Notes: generated by a model from the sequence alone, not told the origin. A stretch of DNA of 64,000 nt from an uncultured Bacteroidales bacterium (GCA_902779845.1 CACZCZ010000001.1:62001-126000); one strand, 5' to 3'. Counted from the first letter of the stretch, positions 8,484 through 21,649 are shown. Program-made: numbers and translations.

Positions 8484-11400
8484 TTAGCGGATGATAACCT
8501 TGCGGCTCTTACCGTCCTGTACGATGATGTAAAGACCACGCTGCGGTGCTGCCACACGGGCGCCAGAGAGTGTGTAGATGCCATCGATAGCGTTAGCACG
8601 CTTTTCATTAGGCACGGCACTGATGCCCGTGATAGGACCATCCCAACCGGTGTTGTCACCCTGCTCTGTGAGCGTCAGCGTGAAGTCCGTAGCGGAAACC
8701 CAGGCAGCCTTGCATTCCTTGCCTGTACGCTGGCTGTTGGTGGTGAAGCCAATGACAAGCATGTGGTTGTCAACATTGACACCAGAGATCTCCACCTTCT
8801 TCCAGCCGCGGCCCTTGCCACTGTTGGCATTCCAGATGGCCAGTTCTTCTGCGTCCAGAGCGCTGTAGCCCTCTGCTTTCGCCTTGGCATCGATAGCTGC
8901 CCAGATGGGGCCATGGCTATCACTGGCCACAACGAGGCTATCATGGCCTAATGAATCCGTCACTGTGTAGTAGTCGAGCGGAACCTCTGTGTAGGTCGTG
9001 TCGGTCTTCTCTGCACCGCCATTGGCTGTGAAGAGGCAGAAGCCCTCAGTCGGAGTACGCACAAGAGCCGTTACGGTGTAGGTACCGTTGGGCAGGTTGT
9101 TGATACGCTGCTCCATGGTGAAGAGCAAGTTACCGCCAGACTTATAAGAGTCGAAGTACTTGTGTGCGCCATCATCCAGATACTGACTTTCCTTGATAGG
9201 ACCGTCACTCTTGTCGATGACATTCCAGCCAGCGGTATCAGCAGAGTCAGCATTCTTGATATAGGCGGTATAGTCGGTAGCATCCTTATTCTTCTCATAG
9301 GTGTCCTGAGCCTCAGCAACAGCGAGCGCGTCGTTCAGGTCAGCCACCAATTTGTCAACTTCCTCCGTTGACAGCAGCACGTCAACCAGCAGCAGAGTCT
9401 TCTGATCGGCCATCTTCGCATTGATAACCTCCTTAGCCTTGACAGAGGAGAGTTCGTTCAACATATCATAGGCTTCGTTGTAGGCTGTAGCGTAGGTGTT
9501 GGAATAGCCCTTCAGGACGTTGAGGGTGCTGTCAACCTGTGCATAAGTGGCAGTTTCGCCTGCCATCCAGGACAGCGTCTTTCTGTAGGCGTGAAGCACG
9601 ATGTCATGAGCGGCACCAAAGGCATCTTCGCCACTGGTTTCTATTTCGTCAGCGATGGAGGGAATCGTCTTGCCTTCGCCCATGATCTCTACATACTTGT
9701 CCTCAGACTTCTTTGCCAAGGCAATACCGGCGTTGAGCACATCGAGATCCTCGCCGCGACTATACTTTGCGATGGAGTCTGCCACAGCGGCCTTATCGGC
9801 AGCGAAGTGCATCGCATCCATCATTGTATTCGCCTTCATCCAGCGAGCCTGCTTGGCATCAGCAATCTCGTCAGCTGTAGCTTCACCGTGGTAGCGGAGC
9901 ACGAAGTTCGTCATCCAGAAGCTGCCACGACGCTCACCGGAACTCATGTCAGGCATCTCATCATTGTATTCGCCCGTCTCGGGATCACGCCAACGTGAAG
10001 TGGAGGCGGCACCGATGGTGAGCTTACCGTCAACGACGATAACAGTACCTGCAGTCTTAACAGTTTCCCATTCTACTTCAGCAGGCATTGCGCCAGACAT
10101 CCAACCGATAACAGAACCGGCCTCAGTCATGTAGCCTTCGGCATCCTGCAGCGAGGAGGAGATGTAGATGTGCTGGTCGCCGACAGCTTGTTCATTGCAG
10201 ACGAGGTCTGCTTCCAGGCTATAGATACCATTGGGAATACCTGTCAGTTCCTGATGAACATCCAGGGTGCCTGTGAAGGCGCTGTTAGCCCAAAGCTGAT
10301 AGGCAGTACGATCGGCAGCCCAGTAAGTAAAGGTCTGGCGGTTGGAGGCGTTGCTGCCATCTGTCCAGCCCGTAGCGTCAAGCAGGGCATCCGTGAGCCC
10401 AGCATCAGCCACGTCATCAGCGCTGTTAGTTACAGGAGCTAGCAGATTGTCGCAGAACCAAGAGTTCTGAATCAGATAAGCATAGTTGGCCGGTTCTTCA
10501 CGGCTCGGCTCCTGAGACAGCCAGTAGGCTTCCATAGCAGCAGCCACGAGGGTCGCAAAATCTGTTAAGTCAGCAGCCGTGATGCTTTCAATATCATGCT
10601 CCATGAAGAAGGCGTTCAAATCATTATCGCCCGGCAGTCCAAGCGAAGCATTGATGACGCGCTCTACATAGGCCAGTTGCAATTGGGCAACCTTGGCAGC
10701 AGCAATCAACTCTTTCACGTATGCCACCGAGGCCTTCAGCTGAGCGCAGGCCTTGTCGAGAGCCTTTACATCTGTGCCTTCAGAAACAATCTCATCGACA
10801 GTGTTCAGCAGGACATAAAGCGAATCTTGAACATCAGCATAGACTTGCGTGAATTCTGCCAGACTGTCGGCAGCGAGTGCATTCGCTTCGTCATAATAAT
10901 CGTAAGCTTCGGATTGCAGCACTTCGAACTCATCTGCTTCCCCGATTTTGTACAGTTTGATACCATCAATGCAAAGGAAGGGGTTGCTGCCAGAGCCACC
11001 CTCGGATTCGAAACCAAACTCCATGGTGAACTCGGAAGTAGGCGTAAATTCAATGGAGTGCAAAGTCCACTCTTGGTCGTTGAAGCCCGTCTCATCCTTC
11101 CATTCATCCTTGCGGCAAACGATTCTACTAAGGTTCTTACCTTTCGAAGCGCTGGGGTTGATGTTGATGGCATAGTAGTCCAGGCGGTACACAGCGCAGG
11201 GCAAATTGACCACCTGCTTGTAAACTGCACGTCCACCCCAACCGGCACGGAGGTAGGCAAAACCCACGTTGTCTTCGCCACTGGCTACTTCGGGACGTGC
11301 GGGAACCTCCAAATACGTGGAGCCGTCATCAGCAATGGGAATAGCCTGATTCTGAAGGTCGTAAGGTACAGAACCGAAATACACCCACTCGCACTTGGGG

Positions 11401-11732
11401 AAATCCTGATTGGTCTCTACTGTCCATCCTTGGATGCGACCGATGAAGCCATTGGTGGCTTCCAACTTACGACCATCGGGACGTTTCTGGGAGCTGGTTT
11501 CCTTTGGCTTAGCATAAACTGTGCTGTCCTCTGAGATGTAAGCCCAGCTGCGATCGCTGAGTGAATGATCTGTGACGATGGCTGGCTTCATTGAGCCATC
11601 GGCCTGGAAGGTCAGGTCCTCGTCGAAGCCGGCATTATGGATGAGGTAGGTGACATCCTCCTCTTCCTGTGCCACTACGGGGGCTGCGAACAGACCTCCA
11701 CTCAGAAGTAAAAGAGTAATGATTTTCTTCAT
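8484..11732 (-). CDS. Large modular secreted protein with C-terminal sorting-like tail
   Basis: 1082 residues with a signal peptide (MKKIITLLLLSGGLFAAPVVAQ). Three similar modules open with YLIHNAGF (about residue 29), YLIQNSWF (about 414) and YIKNADSADTAGW (about 817). Each later has a strand such as LPCAVYRLDYYAI, IPNGIYSLEADLV or LPNGTYTVTALVRT, resembling galactose-binding jelly-roll domains. The spacers, about 290-400 and 640-810, are Ala/Asp/Glu-rich and probably helical, like FIVAR-type adhesin linkers. The end, DGIYTLSGARV...GLYIIVQDGKSRKVIIR, resembles the C-terminal tails of secreted Prevotella proteins. A surface carbohydrate-binding role is an inference. Transcribed from a promoter at 11786-11794. 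Confidence 0.8.
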   Translation of the reverse strand: MKKIITLLLLSGGLFAAPVVAQEEEDVTYLIHNAGFDEDLTFQADGSMKPAIVTDHSLSDRSWAYISEDSTVYAKPKETSSQKRPDGRKLEATNGFIGRIQGWTVETNQDFPKCEWVYFGSVPYDLQNQAIPIADDGSTYLEVPARPEVASGEDNVGFAYLRAGWGGRAVYKQVVNLPCAVYRLDYYAININPSASKGKNLSRIVCRKDEWKDETGFNDQEWTLHSIEFTPTSEFTMEFGFESEGGSGSNPFLCIDGIKLYKIGEADEFEVLQSEAYDYYDEANALAADSLAEFTQVYADVQDSLYVLLNTVDEIVSEGTDVKALDKACAQLKASVAYVKELIAAAKVAQLQLAYVERVINASLGLPGDNDLNAFFMEHDIESITAADLTDFATLVAAAMEAYWLSQEPSREEPANYAYLIQNSWFCDNLLAPVTNSADDVADAGLTDALLDATGWTDGSNASNRQTFTYWAADRTAYQLWANSAFTGTLDVHQELTGIPNGIYSLEADLVCNEQAVGDQHIYISSSLQDAEGYMTEAGSVIGWMSGAMPAEVEWETVKTAGTVIVVDGKLTIGAASTSRWRDPETGEYNDEMPDMSSGERRGSFWMTNFVLRYHGEATADEIADAKQARWMKANTMMDAMHFAADKAAVADSIAKYSRGEDLDVLNAGIALAKKSEDKYVEIMGEGKTIPSIADEIETSGEDAFGAAHDIVLHAYRKTLSWMAGETATYAQVDSTLNVLKGYSNTYATAYNEAYDMLNELSSVKAKEVINAKMADQKTLLLVDVLLSTEEVDKLVADLNDALAVAEAQDTYEKNKDATDYTAYIKNADSADTAGWNVIDKSDGPIKESQYLDDGAHKYFDSYKSGGNLLFTMEQRINNLPNGTYTVTALVRTPTEGFCLFTANGGAEKTDTTYTEVPLDYYTVTDSLGHDSLVVASDSHGPIWAAIDAKAKAEGYSALDAEELAIWNANSGKGRGWKKVEISGVNVDNHMLVIGFTTNSQRTGKECKAAWVSATDFTLTLTEQGDNTGWDGPITGISAVPNEKRANAIDGIYTLSGARVAAPQRGLYIIVQDGKSRKVIIR

Positions 11733-11785
11733 AAGTTTGTAGTTAATTAGTGGTTTGAATTAGTTAGTAATCGCATATATCGCCT

Positions 11786-11794
11786 GCAAAACTA
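11786..11794 (-). promoter_or_regulatory. -7 promoter element (modular secreted protein)
   Basis: Minus-strand TAGTTTTGC, about 54 bases before the ATG at 11732, implying an AT-rich leader of roughly 45 bases. Confidence 0.6.
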
Positions 11795-11862
11795 AGCATA
11801 AAATGGGAATATTCATGCAAAAAGTATGTTAAAATCACCCTTGCTGCCTAATTTTCTTATTT

Positions 11863-13362
11863 CTATGGCATGGGTGGCAGTGTGACGGGGAAGAGGGGAC
11901 TGTCTATGTGGTCTTCATAGATCTTCTGTATAAGCCGGCGTACAATGCCAGGATGCTTGACTGCCTCATCATGATCCTCATGCGGGTCGCGTGCCAGGTT
12001 ATACAAGGCGCAGCCGCCATGCCGAACCACCAGTTTCCAGTCTCCCTGTCGCACGCCCAGCATGTCCGTCTCATGGAACTCCCAGTAGAGGTGGTCATGC
12101 TGGCGCTGGCGTCCCTTGCCCGTCAGCGTGGGCAGGATGCTGATACCATCGCAGTCCCAAGGACGTTGTTCCCAGTCGTGAATGTCGGCCATCTCGCAGA
12201 AAGTGGGCATCAGGTCATAGAAGGCAAAGGGCTGGTCGCTGACACTGGCCGCTTTCACATGCCCCGGCCACCGCACGATGAAGGGGATGCGAATGCCACC
12301 CTCATGCGTGCTACGCTTCAACCCCCGGAACTTGCCATCGTGGTTGAAATAATCAGGGTCAGCACCTCCCTCTTCATGAGGGCCATTGTCGCTGGTGAAG
12401 ATGAGCACCGTGTTCTCTGCCAACCCGCGCTCCTCCAGCAATGCCATGATTTCACCCACTTGAGCATCCAGGCGGGTAATCATTGCTGCGAACTGGGCAT
12501 GCGCCTCGGGGGTAGGATTATAGCGGGAAGGATTGTCGCCCTTGAACGAACGCTCAGGCAGCAACTTACCTCGAAAAGCCTGCAGCAGTGAGTCGTCGGG
12601 CTGACGCAACTCAGCATGGGGAAGCGTGTAGGTGAAGATACCGAAGAAGGGGGTCTCCTTGTCCTGCTTCCGCAGCCAGTCGAGGGCCCGCTGATGAATG
12701 AGGTCGGCGCTGTACTGACAACGATTGTTGTAGTCATCGCCGTACATGGCGTGTTGAATGTTTTGTTCCAACACCTCGCGCACCACTCCTGTGTCACCCA
12801 GCGCACGGCTGTAACGGTTCAGGAAGTTGGGGAAGTAGAGGTGCGCCTGGAACTGACAGATATATCCGTAGAACTCATCCACGCCCCGCTTATCGGGTGT
12901 CGAGACACTGCCTTCATAGCCGCCAGCCCATTTGCCGAACATTCCAGTGTGATAGCCCGCAGCCTTGAAGATCTCCGGCAGGATGACATGAGCCGTGTCA
13001 TAAGGTTCCTGACCTACCACGGCGAAATCCGTATTCTCGCCGTACGCTACGCGTCCACGCCAGTATTCCTTATTACCCCGCACATGCGTGTGTCCCGAGT
13101 GCTGCCCTGTCATGAAGCAAGCTCGCGAAGGTGCCGACACAGGGCTTCCGGCATACGCCGACGTCATCCGCATCCCCTGCGCAGCCAGGCGGTCGATGTT
13201 GGGCGTGCGGAAATGCTGCTGTCCGTAGCACGACAAATCGCCGTAGCCCATGTCGTCGCACATGATATACAGGATATTGGGACGCTGTTGTGCCAACGCC
13301 GGCATCGCTAACAACGGCAGCAGACCTGCCGGAGCATACTGAAAAAGTTGCTGTGGTCTCAT
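11863..13362 (-). CDS. Type I sulfatase (Ser-type), exported
   Basis: About 499 residues with a signal peptide ending near LLAMPALAQ. The metal site is visible in YIMCDDMGYGDLSCYG, and SAPSRACFMTGQ is the maturation motif, with Ser76 expected to become formylglycine. GMFGKWAGG and FTSDNGPHEEGG supply further metal and sulfate ligands. Ser-type sulfatases need an anaerobic radical SAM maturase, which is not present here. The ATG at 13362 is chosen because an upstream in-frame GTG at 13386 falls inside a hairpin. Substrate is probably a sulfated glycan; the nearby GH2 beta-galactosidase suggests, without proof, a shared host or algal glycan. Confidence 0.92.
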   Translation of the reverse strand: MRPQQLFQYAPAGLLPLLAMPALAQQRPNILYIMCDDMGYGDLSCYGQQHFRTPNIDRLAAQGMRMTSAYAGSPVSAPSRACFMTGQHSGHTHVRGNKEYWRGRVAYGENTDFAVVGQEPYDTAHVILPEIFKAAGYHTGMFGKWAGGYEGSVSTPDKRGVDEFYGYICQFQAHLYFPNFLNRYSRALGDTGVVREVLEQNIQHAMYGDDYNNRCQYSADLIHQRALDWLRKQDKETPFFGIFTYTLPHAELRQPDDSLLQAFRGKLLPERSFKGDNPSRYNPTPEAHAQFAAMITRLDAQVGEIMALLEERGLAENTVLIFTSDNGPHEEGGADPDYFNHDGKFRGLKRSTHEGGIRIPFIVRWPGHVKAASVSDQPFAFYDLMPTFCEMADIHDWEQRPWDCDGISILPTLTGKGRQRQHDHLYWEFHETDMLGVRQGDWKLVVRHGGCALYNLARDPHEDHDEAVKHPGIVRRLIQKIYEDHIDSPLFPVTLPPMP

Positions 13363-13371
13363 GATACCAAG

Positions 13372-13402
13372 CGGAGCACGGTCCACAACGAACCGTGCTC
13401 CG
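13372..13402. terminator. Hairpin between ntpK and the sulfatase gene
   Basis: Arms CGGAGCACGGT and ACCGTGCTCCG pair perfectly over 11 bases. The T-run is weak, so it may terminate or attenuate ntpK transcription before the sulfatase gene. Confidence 0.6.
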
Positions 13403-13426
13403 TAAAATCATTGAATAGGAGTTACC

Positions 13427-13906
<480 letters not shown>

Positions 13907-13942
13907 TTATGCTCTTTTAATGATGAATCTTCAAATTCCGCT

Positions 13943-13951
13943 GCAAAGATA
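13943..13951 (-). promoter_or_regulatory. -7 promoter element (ntpK)
   Basis: Minus-strand TATCTTTGC, 64 bases before the ntpK ATG; it supports independent transcription of this subunit. Confidence 0.65.
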
Positions 13952-14080
13952 CACACTTTTTCAAGAAACTCTCACTTTTTTTCGAAATAATTGCGCTAAG
14001 ATGGTATAATTCTGTATCTGAGAGGGCCACTCAACCAAAATCGCGAGATAAGGCAGCACACCACCAGCCCCTCTTCCACC

Positions 14081-14141
14081 CCCTCTATAGAGACTACGGC
14101 GAGGGACTATAGAGGGTCAGGCGAGGGACTATAGAGGGTCA
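14081..14141. repeat. 22-bp direct repeat with inverted half-copy
   Basis: A 22-base unit beginning GGCGAGGGACTATAGAGGGT occurs twice exactly (14098-14119, 14120-14141). CCCTCTATAG at 14081-14090 is an inverted copy of its core, so it can pair with either unit. It lies 3' of the GH2 beta-galactosidase gene and may serve as its 3' structure. Nothing else is seen between this and the ntpK promoter. Confidence 0.8.
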
Positions 14142-14156
14142 GCGCAGACACATTAC

Positions 14157-18470
<4,314 letters not shown>

Positions 18471-18505
18471 TCTTTTTTCACCTTTTTTCTACAATCAATG
18501 GGTCC

Positions 18506-18847
18506 TCAACGACCTAATGTCTTGAGCCACTCAGCACACTCGTCGGCCAACAAGGCAATCAGTTTCATGTAGTAAGTAGTTAGCTCGGCAGAGGATTTCC
18601 GATTCAGTCCTGCCATGTTATGTTGCAGCGTCAGCAGGATGCGCAGCATCTGGCGGGTGAACTGCTCGTCGTCGAAATAAGAGATGAGGGCAATGATGTG
18701 CTTGTAAGGACAAATGCGATGTCCACATTCCCAGGCATTGTATGTGGCATGGGAGATGTCCAGCGCAAAAGCTATCTGCTCTTGCGTTACGCCCTTGCGC
18801 TGCCGTGCCTGCAGGAGGGCGGAAGAGAAGTCATAGAGAAGATTCAT
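18506..18847 (-). CDS. XRE-family helix-turn-helix protein
   Basis: 113 residues. Residues about 8-60 form a Cro/C1-type helix-turn-helix (ARQRKGVTQEQIAFALDIS, then TYNAWECGHRICP). The C-terminal half is helical with no known motif. Its start overlaps the stop of the upstream PH-domain membrane gene by four bases (ATGA), so the two proteins are translationally coupled. A regulator that reports on, or is tethered by, the membrane partner is possible; no target is visible. Confidence 0.75.
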   Translation of the reverse strand: MNLLYDFSSALLQARQRKGVTQEQIAFALDISHATYNAWECGHRICPYKHIIALISYFDDEQFTRQMLRILLTLQHNMAGLNRKSSAELTTYYMKLIALLADECAEWLKTLGR

Positions 18848-19422
18848 TTGGCCCCTCCTTTCATATAATAAGGTATAAACTCATCCGGCTCGCTGACGCT
18901 GATGGCTATGGGCTTGCCCTTCACGCGGTAAATCAGGAACACCTTCTTTGCATCTGTTACGTATGAGAGGAAGGTGCCAACGCCCCTCGTGCGGAACCAG
19001 CCGATATATCCAAACACACCGCCTACCCCCATCAGACGAATGGTGTTGCCAACACTGAACAAGCCCATTTGGAAGGACGGGCCCAATGTAACCTTACCAA
19101 CCTTCCCCTTGTTAATAAACAATGGGTGCTGGTCATCAAACCGTTCGATGTGGTCGATGTTTTCATACGGTATCCGTACGGTATAGGCGATAGTGCGAAT
19201 ACCTATTCCCTCATCGTCCGCAATGATATACATGGGGAAAACGAGGACACACGATAATGGGACGAGGAGCAGGATTGCCGTCACGATGAGGGCCGCGGTG
19301 AGGTTCACACCCTTAGAGACCTCATAGACCTCTATCAAAATAGCGATAATAATCATAAAGAAGAAAATGGCAGTCATCCATTTAATTCCTTTACTTTGCG
19401 AACATTCATAAATAGTTTTCAT
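18844..19422 (-). CDS. Membrane protein with bacterial PH-like domain
   Basis: About 192 residues. Two hydrophobic segments (about 15-38 and 41-65) precede a soluble part with YIIADDEGIGIRTIAYTVRIPYENIDHIERF, a pattern of bacterial PH/YcxB-like domains. The start at 19422 (MKTIYECSQSKG) is preferred because the upstream in-frame ATG at 19458 falls within the promoter at 19455-19463. First gene of a two-gene unit with the XRE-type gene. Function unknown. Confidence 0.65.
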   Translation of the reverse strand: MKTIYECSQSKGIKWMTAIFFFMIIIAILIEVYEVSKGVNLTAALIVTAILLLVPLSCVLVFPMYIIADDEGIGIRTIAYTVRIPYENIDHIERFDDQHPLFINKGKVGKVTLGPSFQMGLFSVGNTIRLMGVGGVFGYIGWFRTRGVGTFLSYVTDAKKVFLIYRVKGKPIAISVSEPDEFIPYYMKGGAK

Positions 19423-19454
19423 ACGCAAACGTGTTTGGTGGTTTTGAAATCGCT

Positions 19455-19463
19455 GCAAAGGTA
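19455..19463 (-). promoter_or_regulatory. -7 promoter element (PH-domain/HTH pair)
   Basis: Minus-strand TACCTTTGC, 33 bases before the ATG at 19422; it rules out the start at 19458. Confidence 0.65.
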
Positions 19464-19514
19464 TGTATATTGTCGCAATGTGCTTATCAGTTTTGCTGAC
19501 AAAGTAATTTGTCC

Positions 19515-19612
19515 CTCAAAAAAATTTTTGCGAGAAACCCTACGAACCCTGCGAAAAATACTCCTTCATTGCGGAGGGTTCGTAGGGTTTCTCGCAAAAG
19601 TTTTTTTTTGAG
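19515..19612. repeat. Long perfect inverted repeat (25-bp arms), possible MITE-like element
   Basis: Arms at 19526-19550 and 19575-19599 are perfect inverted copies of 25 bases (TTTTGCGAGAAACCCTACGA...). Beyond one mismatch they extend through CTCAAAAAAA on the left and TTTTTTTTTGAG on the right. The loop is about 24 bases. It lies in a 500-base stretch without a gene (19423-19923). It could be a non-autonomous element, a decayed insertion, or a very strong terminator or RNA stem. Confidence 0.85.
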
Positions 19613-19699
19613 AGAGAGAAGGGGGTGTGTGAAGCCTATAAGGAAAATGGCGAAAGCCTATAGGGTTTCGGCCAAAAGGGTATAGGGTTTCGGGCGATG

Positions 19700-19913
19700 C
19701 ACCATGGTGTGTTGGGTGGATTACCATGGTGATCCACCCAGAAGGGCTTGACCTTATGATTTTTCTCACTGGTGAGAAAATGTTTTCTCATAAGTGAGAA
19801 AGTGTTTTGCCACTGGTGGCAAAAAGGGGTAGACCATGGTCCTTCGGCGTGAAGAGCTTGGTCCTTCGGCGTGAGGAGCTTACTCTTATCGCCAGAAGAC
19901 CTTGGTCTTCTGG
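19700..19913. repeat. Cluster of at least six short palindromes and a 22-bp tandem repeat
   Basis: In order: CACCATGGTG (19700-19709); a 28-base palindrome with arms TGGGTGGAT/ATCCACCCA (19713-19740); TTTTCTCAC/GTGAGAAAA (19761-19780); TTTTCTCA/TGAGAAA (19783-19801); TTTTGCCAC/GTGGCAAAA (19805-19824); GACCATGGTC (19832-19841); a 22-base direct repeat at 19838-19859 and 19860-19881 with one mismatch; CCAGAAGACC/GGTCTTCTGG (19892-19913). No gene is apparent on either strand. Confidence 0.85.
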
Positions 19914-19923
19914 GTGACAGGGA

Positions 19924-21342
19924 TTAGAGGTTACGCGTCATGCGACGGACGGGGAGCCAGACGGCAAGGAAGCCGGCGGCGAGGACGGTGGCGAAGATGA
20001 GGAGGATGTCGGTGGCGTGGACGCTGACGGGGTAGGTGTCGATGATGAAAGCGCCCTCGCTGTTGCCCAGCTTGATGAAGCCGAACTCTATCTGCAGCCA
20101 GCACAGCAGCAGACCGAGAAGAATTCCCACGGCAGCTCCGAAGCCGGAGATGAGCCAGCCCTCAAGGAGGAAGATCTGCGAGGTCTGACGGTCGTTGGCG
20201 CCCAGCGCCCGCAGCGTCTGGACATCGGCTTTCTTGTCGATCATCAGCATCGACAGGGAGCCGATGATGTTGAAGCAGGCCACGAGAAGTATAAAGGAGA
20301 GGAAGAGGTAGGCGATGAGCTTCTCCACCTGCATGATGCGGAAGGTGTCCTCCTGCTGCTCGTAGCGGTCCTGCACCAGGAAGCGGTCGCCCAGCAGCTC
20401 ACGGATCTCGGACTTGGCACGACGCAGCTTGACGCCCGGTTTCAGGCGCAGCTCGATGGCGCTGACCATTCCCTGACGGTCGAAGAGCCTGCGGGCAAAG
20501 GAGATGGAGGTGAGGATGTAGCTGGCGTCGTACTGACTCTGGTTGACAGCGAAGACCACGCCAGGGGAGTAGAGCTCGTCTTTGTTGAAGCTGGCCATGG
20601 GGTTGGCCATGTTCACACGCTCGCCACGACGGGGGGCATAGATGGGCAGACCGCCGTCGTAGGTGGTGCCGAGGCCCAGCTGCTGTGCCAGACGAATGCC
20701 CATGATGCCGTAGTCGAGGACGTCGGCATGAAGTATGAATTCACCGTCGCCATAGAGGATGCCGTCGATGTCGGCCTGCCGCTGGAAGTTGTCTTCCACG
20801 CCCTTGATGTTGATGACCCACTGGCGCTCGTTGCCCACGATGAGGGCCTGGTCTTCCAGCACCTCGGTGTAAACCTCGATGCCCTCATACTGGCGCAGCT
20901 TCGTCAACGCCGGATCGTCGGCGGGAAGGGTCTTCCCTTCGACCAGCGTGACCTTCAACTCGGGGTCGAAGGCCGTGAAGAAGGAAGCCACCATATCACG
21001 GAAGCCGTTGAAGACGGAGAGCGTGACCACCAATGCCATGGTGGCCAGCGCAACGCCACACACGGAGATAATCGAAATGATGTTGATGGTGTTGCGGCTC
21101 TTGCGCGAGAAGAGGTAGCGGCGGGCGATGAAAAAAATAAAGAAAAAGGCGGACCCACCCCCCTGCCCCTCCCTTGTATGGAGGGGAGTAGTTACTTTTG
21201 AGTGCTGGCTAACATTGGAATCCATATCTAGAATGGTATTTACTCCCCTCGCTTGGCCCGAAGAGACGCTCGAGCCTTCAAGAACGGATGGGGCAGGGGT
21301 GGGTCTGTTATTGATTAAGAAGCTTATCGATGTTCTCCGCAT
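19924..21342 (-). CDS. ABC transporter permease, FtsX/LolC-E family
   Basis: Up to 472 residues with four membrane helices and a large periplasmic domain. FIARRYLFSRKSRNTINIIS and the run through VTLSVFNGFRDMV are typical of LolC/E-type permeases, which move lipoproteins off the inner membrane. The C-terminal helices include LRALGANDRQTSQIFLLEGW, the coupling-helix region. About 70 residues before FIARRYLF match no family and derive partly from GC-rich repeats at 21155-21192 and 21243-21305. The start is uncertain: ATG 21342 overlaps the end of rbfA by 35 bases, ATG 21225 is an alternative, and a start nearer 21135 would fit the family. No ATPase gene is adjacent. Confidence 0.85.
   Translation of the reverse strand: MRRTSISFLINNRPTPAPSVLEGSSVSSGQARGVNTILDMDSNVSQHSKVTTPLHTREGQGGGSAFFFIFFIARRYLFSRKSRNTINIISIISVCGVALATMALVVTLSVFNGFRDMVASFFTAFDPELKVTLVEGKTLPADDPALTKLRQYEGIEVYTEVLEDQALIVGNERQWVINIKGVEDNFQRQADIDGILYGDGEFILHADVLDYGIMGIRLAQQLGLGTTYDGGLPIYAPRRGERVNMANPMASFNKDELYSPGVVFAVNQSQYDASYILTSISFARRLFDRQGMVSAIELRLKPGVKLRRAKSEIRELLGDRFLVQDRYEQQEDTFRIMQVEKLIAYLFLSFILLVACFNIIGSLSMLMIDKKADVQTLRALGANDRQTSQIFLLEGWLISGFGAAVGILLGLLLCWLQIEFGFIKLGNSEGAFIIDTYPVSVHATDILLIFATVLAAGFLAVWLPVRRMTRNL
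21155..21192 (-). repeat. GC-rich palindromic repeat at the 5' end of the permease gene
   Basis: On the coding strand: a C-run arm (CTCCCCTCC), a short loop, its complement (GGGAGGGG) and a further G-run ending GGGGTGGGTCC. This C-arm, G-arm, second G-arm plan recurs in argS, the giant protein gene, rnhA and mnmG. Here it is read as TPLHTREGQGGGS. Confidence 0.75.
21243..21305 (-). repeat. Second GC-rich repeat-like stretch, permease/rbfA junction
   Basis: On the coding strand GACCCACCCCTGCCCCATCC opens the stretch and GCGAGGGGAG closes it. The two ends are partly complementary to the copy at 21155-21192, in opposite sense, so the pair could fold together. Confidence 0.5.
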
Positions 21343-21643
21343 AGTCCAGGCTGTCGTCCACGAAGAACTTGAGCTCAGGGATGATGCGAAGCTGGAAGCG
21401 GGTGCGCTGTCCGAGTTCGTAGCGGATCTGCTTCACGTTGGCATTGATGTTGTCGCAGATTTCCTGGGCACGTTCGCTGGGGAAGATGCTCAGATAGCCG
21501 CGGCACACGCTCATGTCGGGACTGATGCGGCAGGCTGTGACGGTCACGAGGACACCGCGTGTGGCCTGGGTCTGTCGCTGGAAGATGTCGCTCAACTCCT
21601 TCTGAATCAAGCGGGCGATTTTATTTTGTCGGGTTGTTTCCAT
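21308..21643 (-). CDS. rbfA: 30S ribosome-binding factor A
   Basis: 111 residues, the usual RbfA length. METTRQNKIARLIQKELSDI, the KH-like core with VTACRISPDMSVCRGYLSIF, and ELKFFVDDSLDYAENIDKLL match the family. It helps mature the 16S rRNA 5' end and aids cold adaptation. Located between sufE and the permease in a minus-strand run; a stretch of GTGAAAA-type repeats precedes its ATG (21650-21768), so no clear ribosome-binding site is seen. Confidence 0.92.
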   Translation of the reverse strand: METTRQNKIARLIQKELSDIFQRQTQATRGVLVTVTACRISPDMSVCRGYLSIFPSERAQEICDNINANVKQIRYELGQRTRFQLRIIPELKFFVDDSLDYAENIDKLLNQ

Positions 21644-21649
21644 TTTAAA

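Noticed and set aside
13363..13386. Longer N-terminus for the sulfatase from the GTG at 13386
   Set aside because: The codon lies inside a perfect hairpin and the signal peptide reads naturally from 13362.
14081..14141. CRISPR-like array
   Set aside because: The 22-base units are directly adjacent with no spacers, and no cas genes are present.
20017..21201. Open frame of 394 codons opposite the permease gene
   Set aside because: Antisense to the FtsX-like permease, with His/Asp/Glu-rich composition typical of shadow frames.
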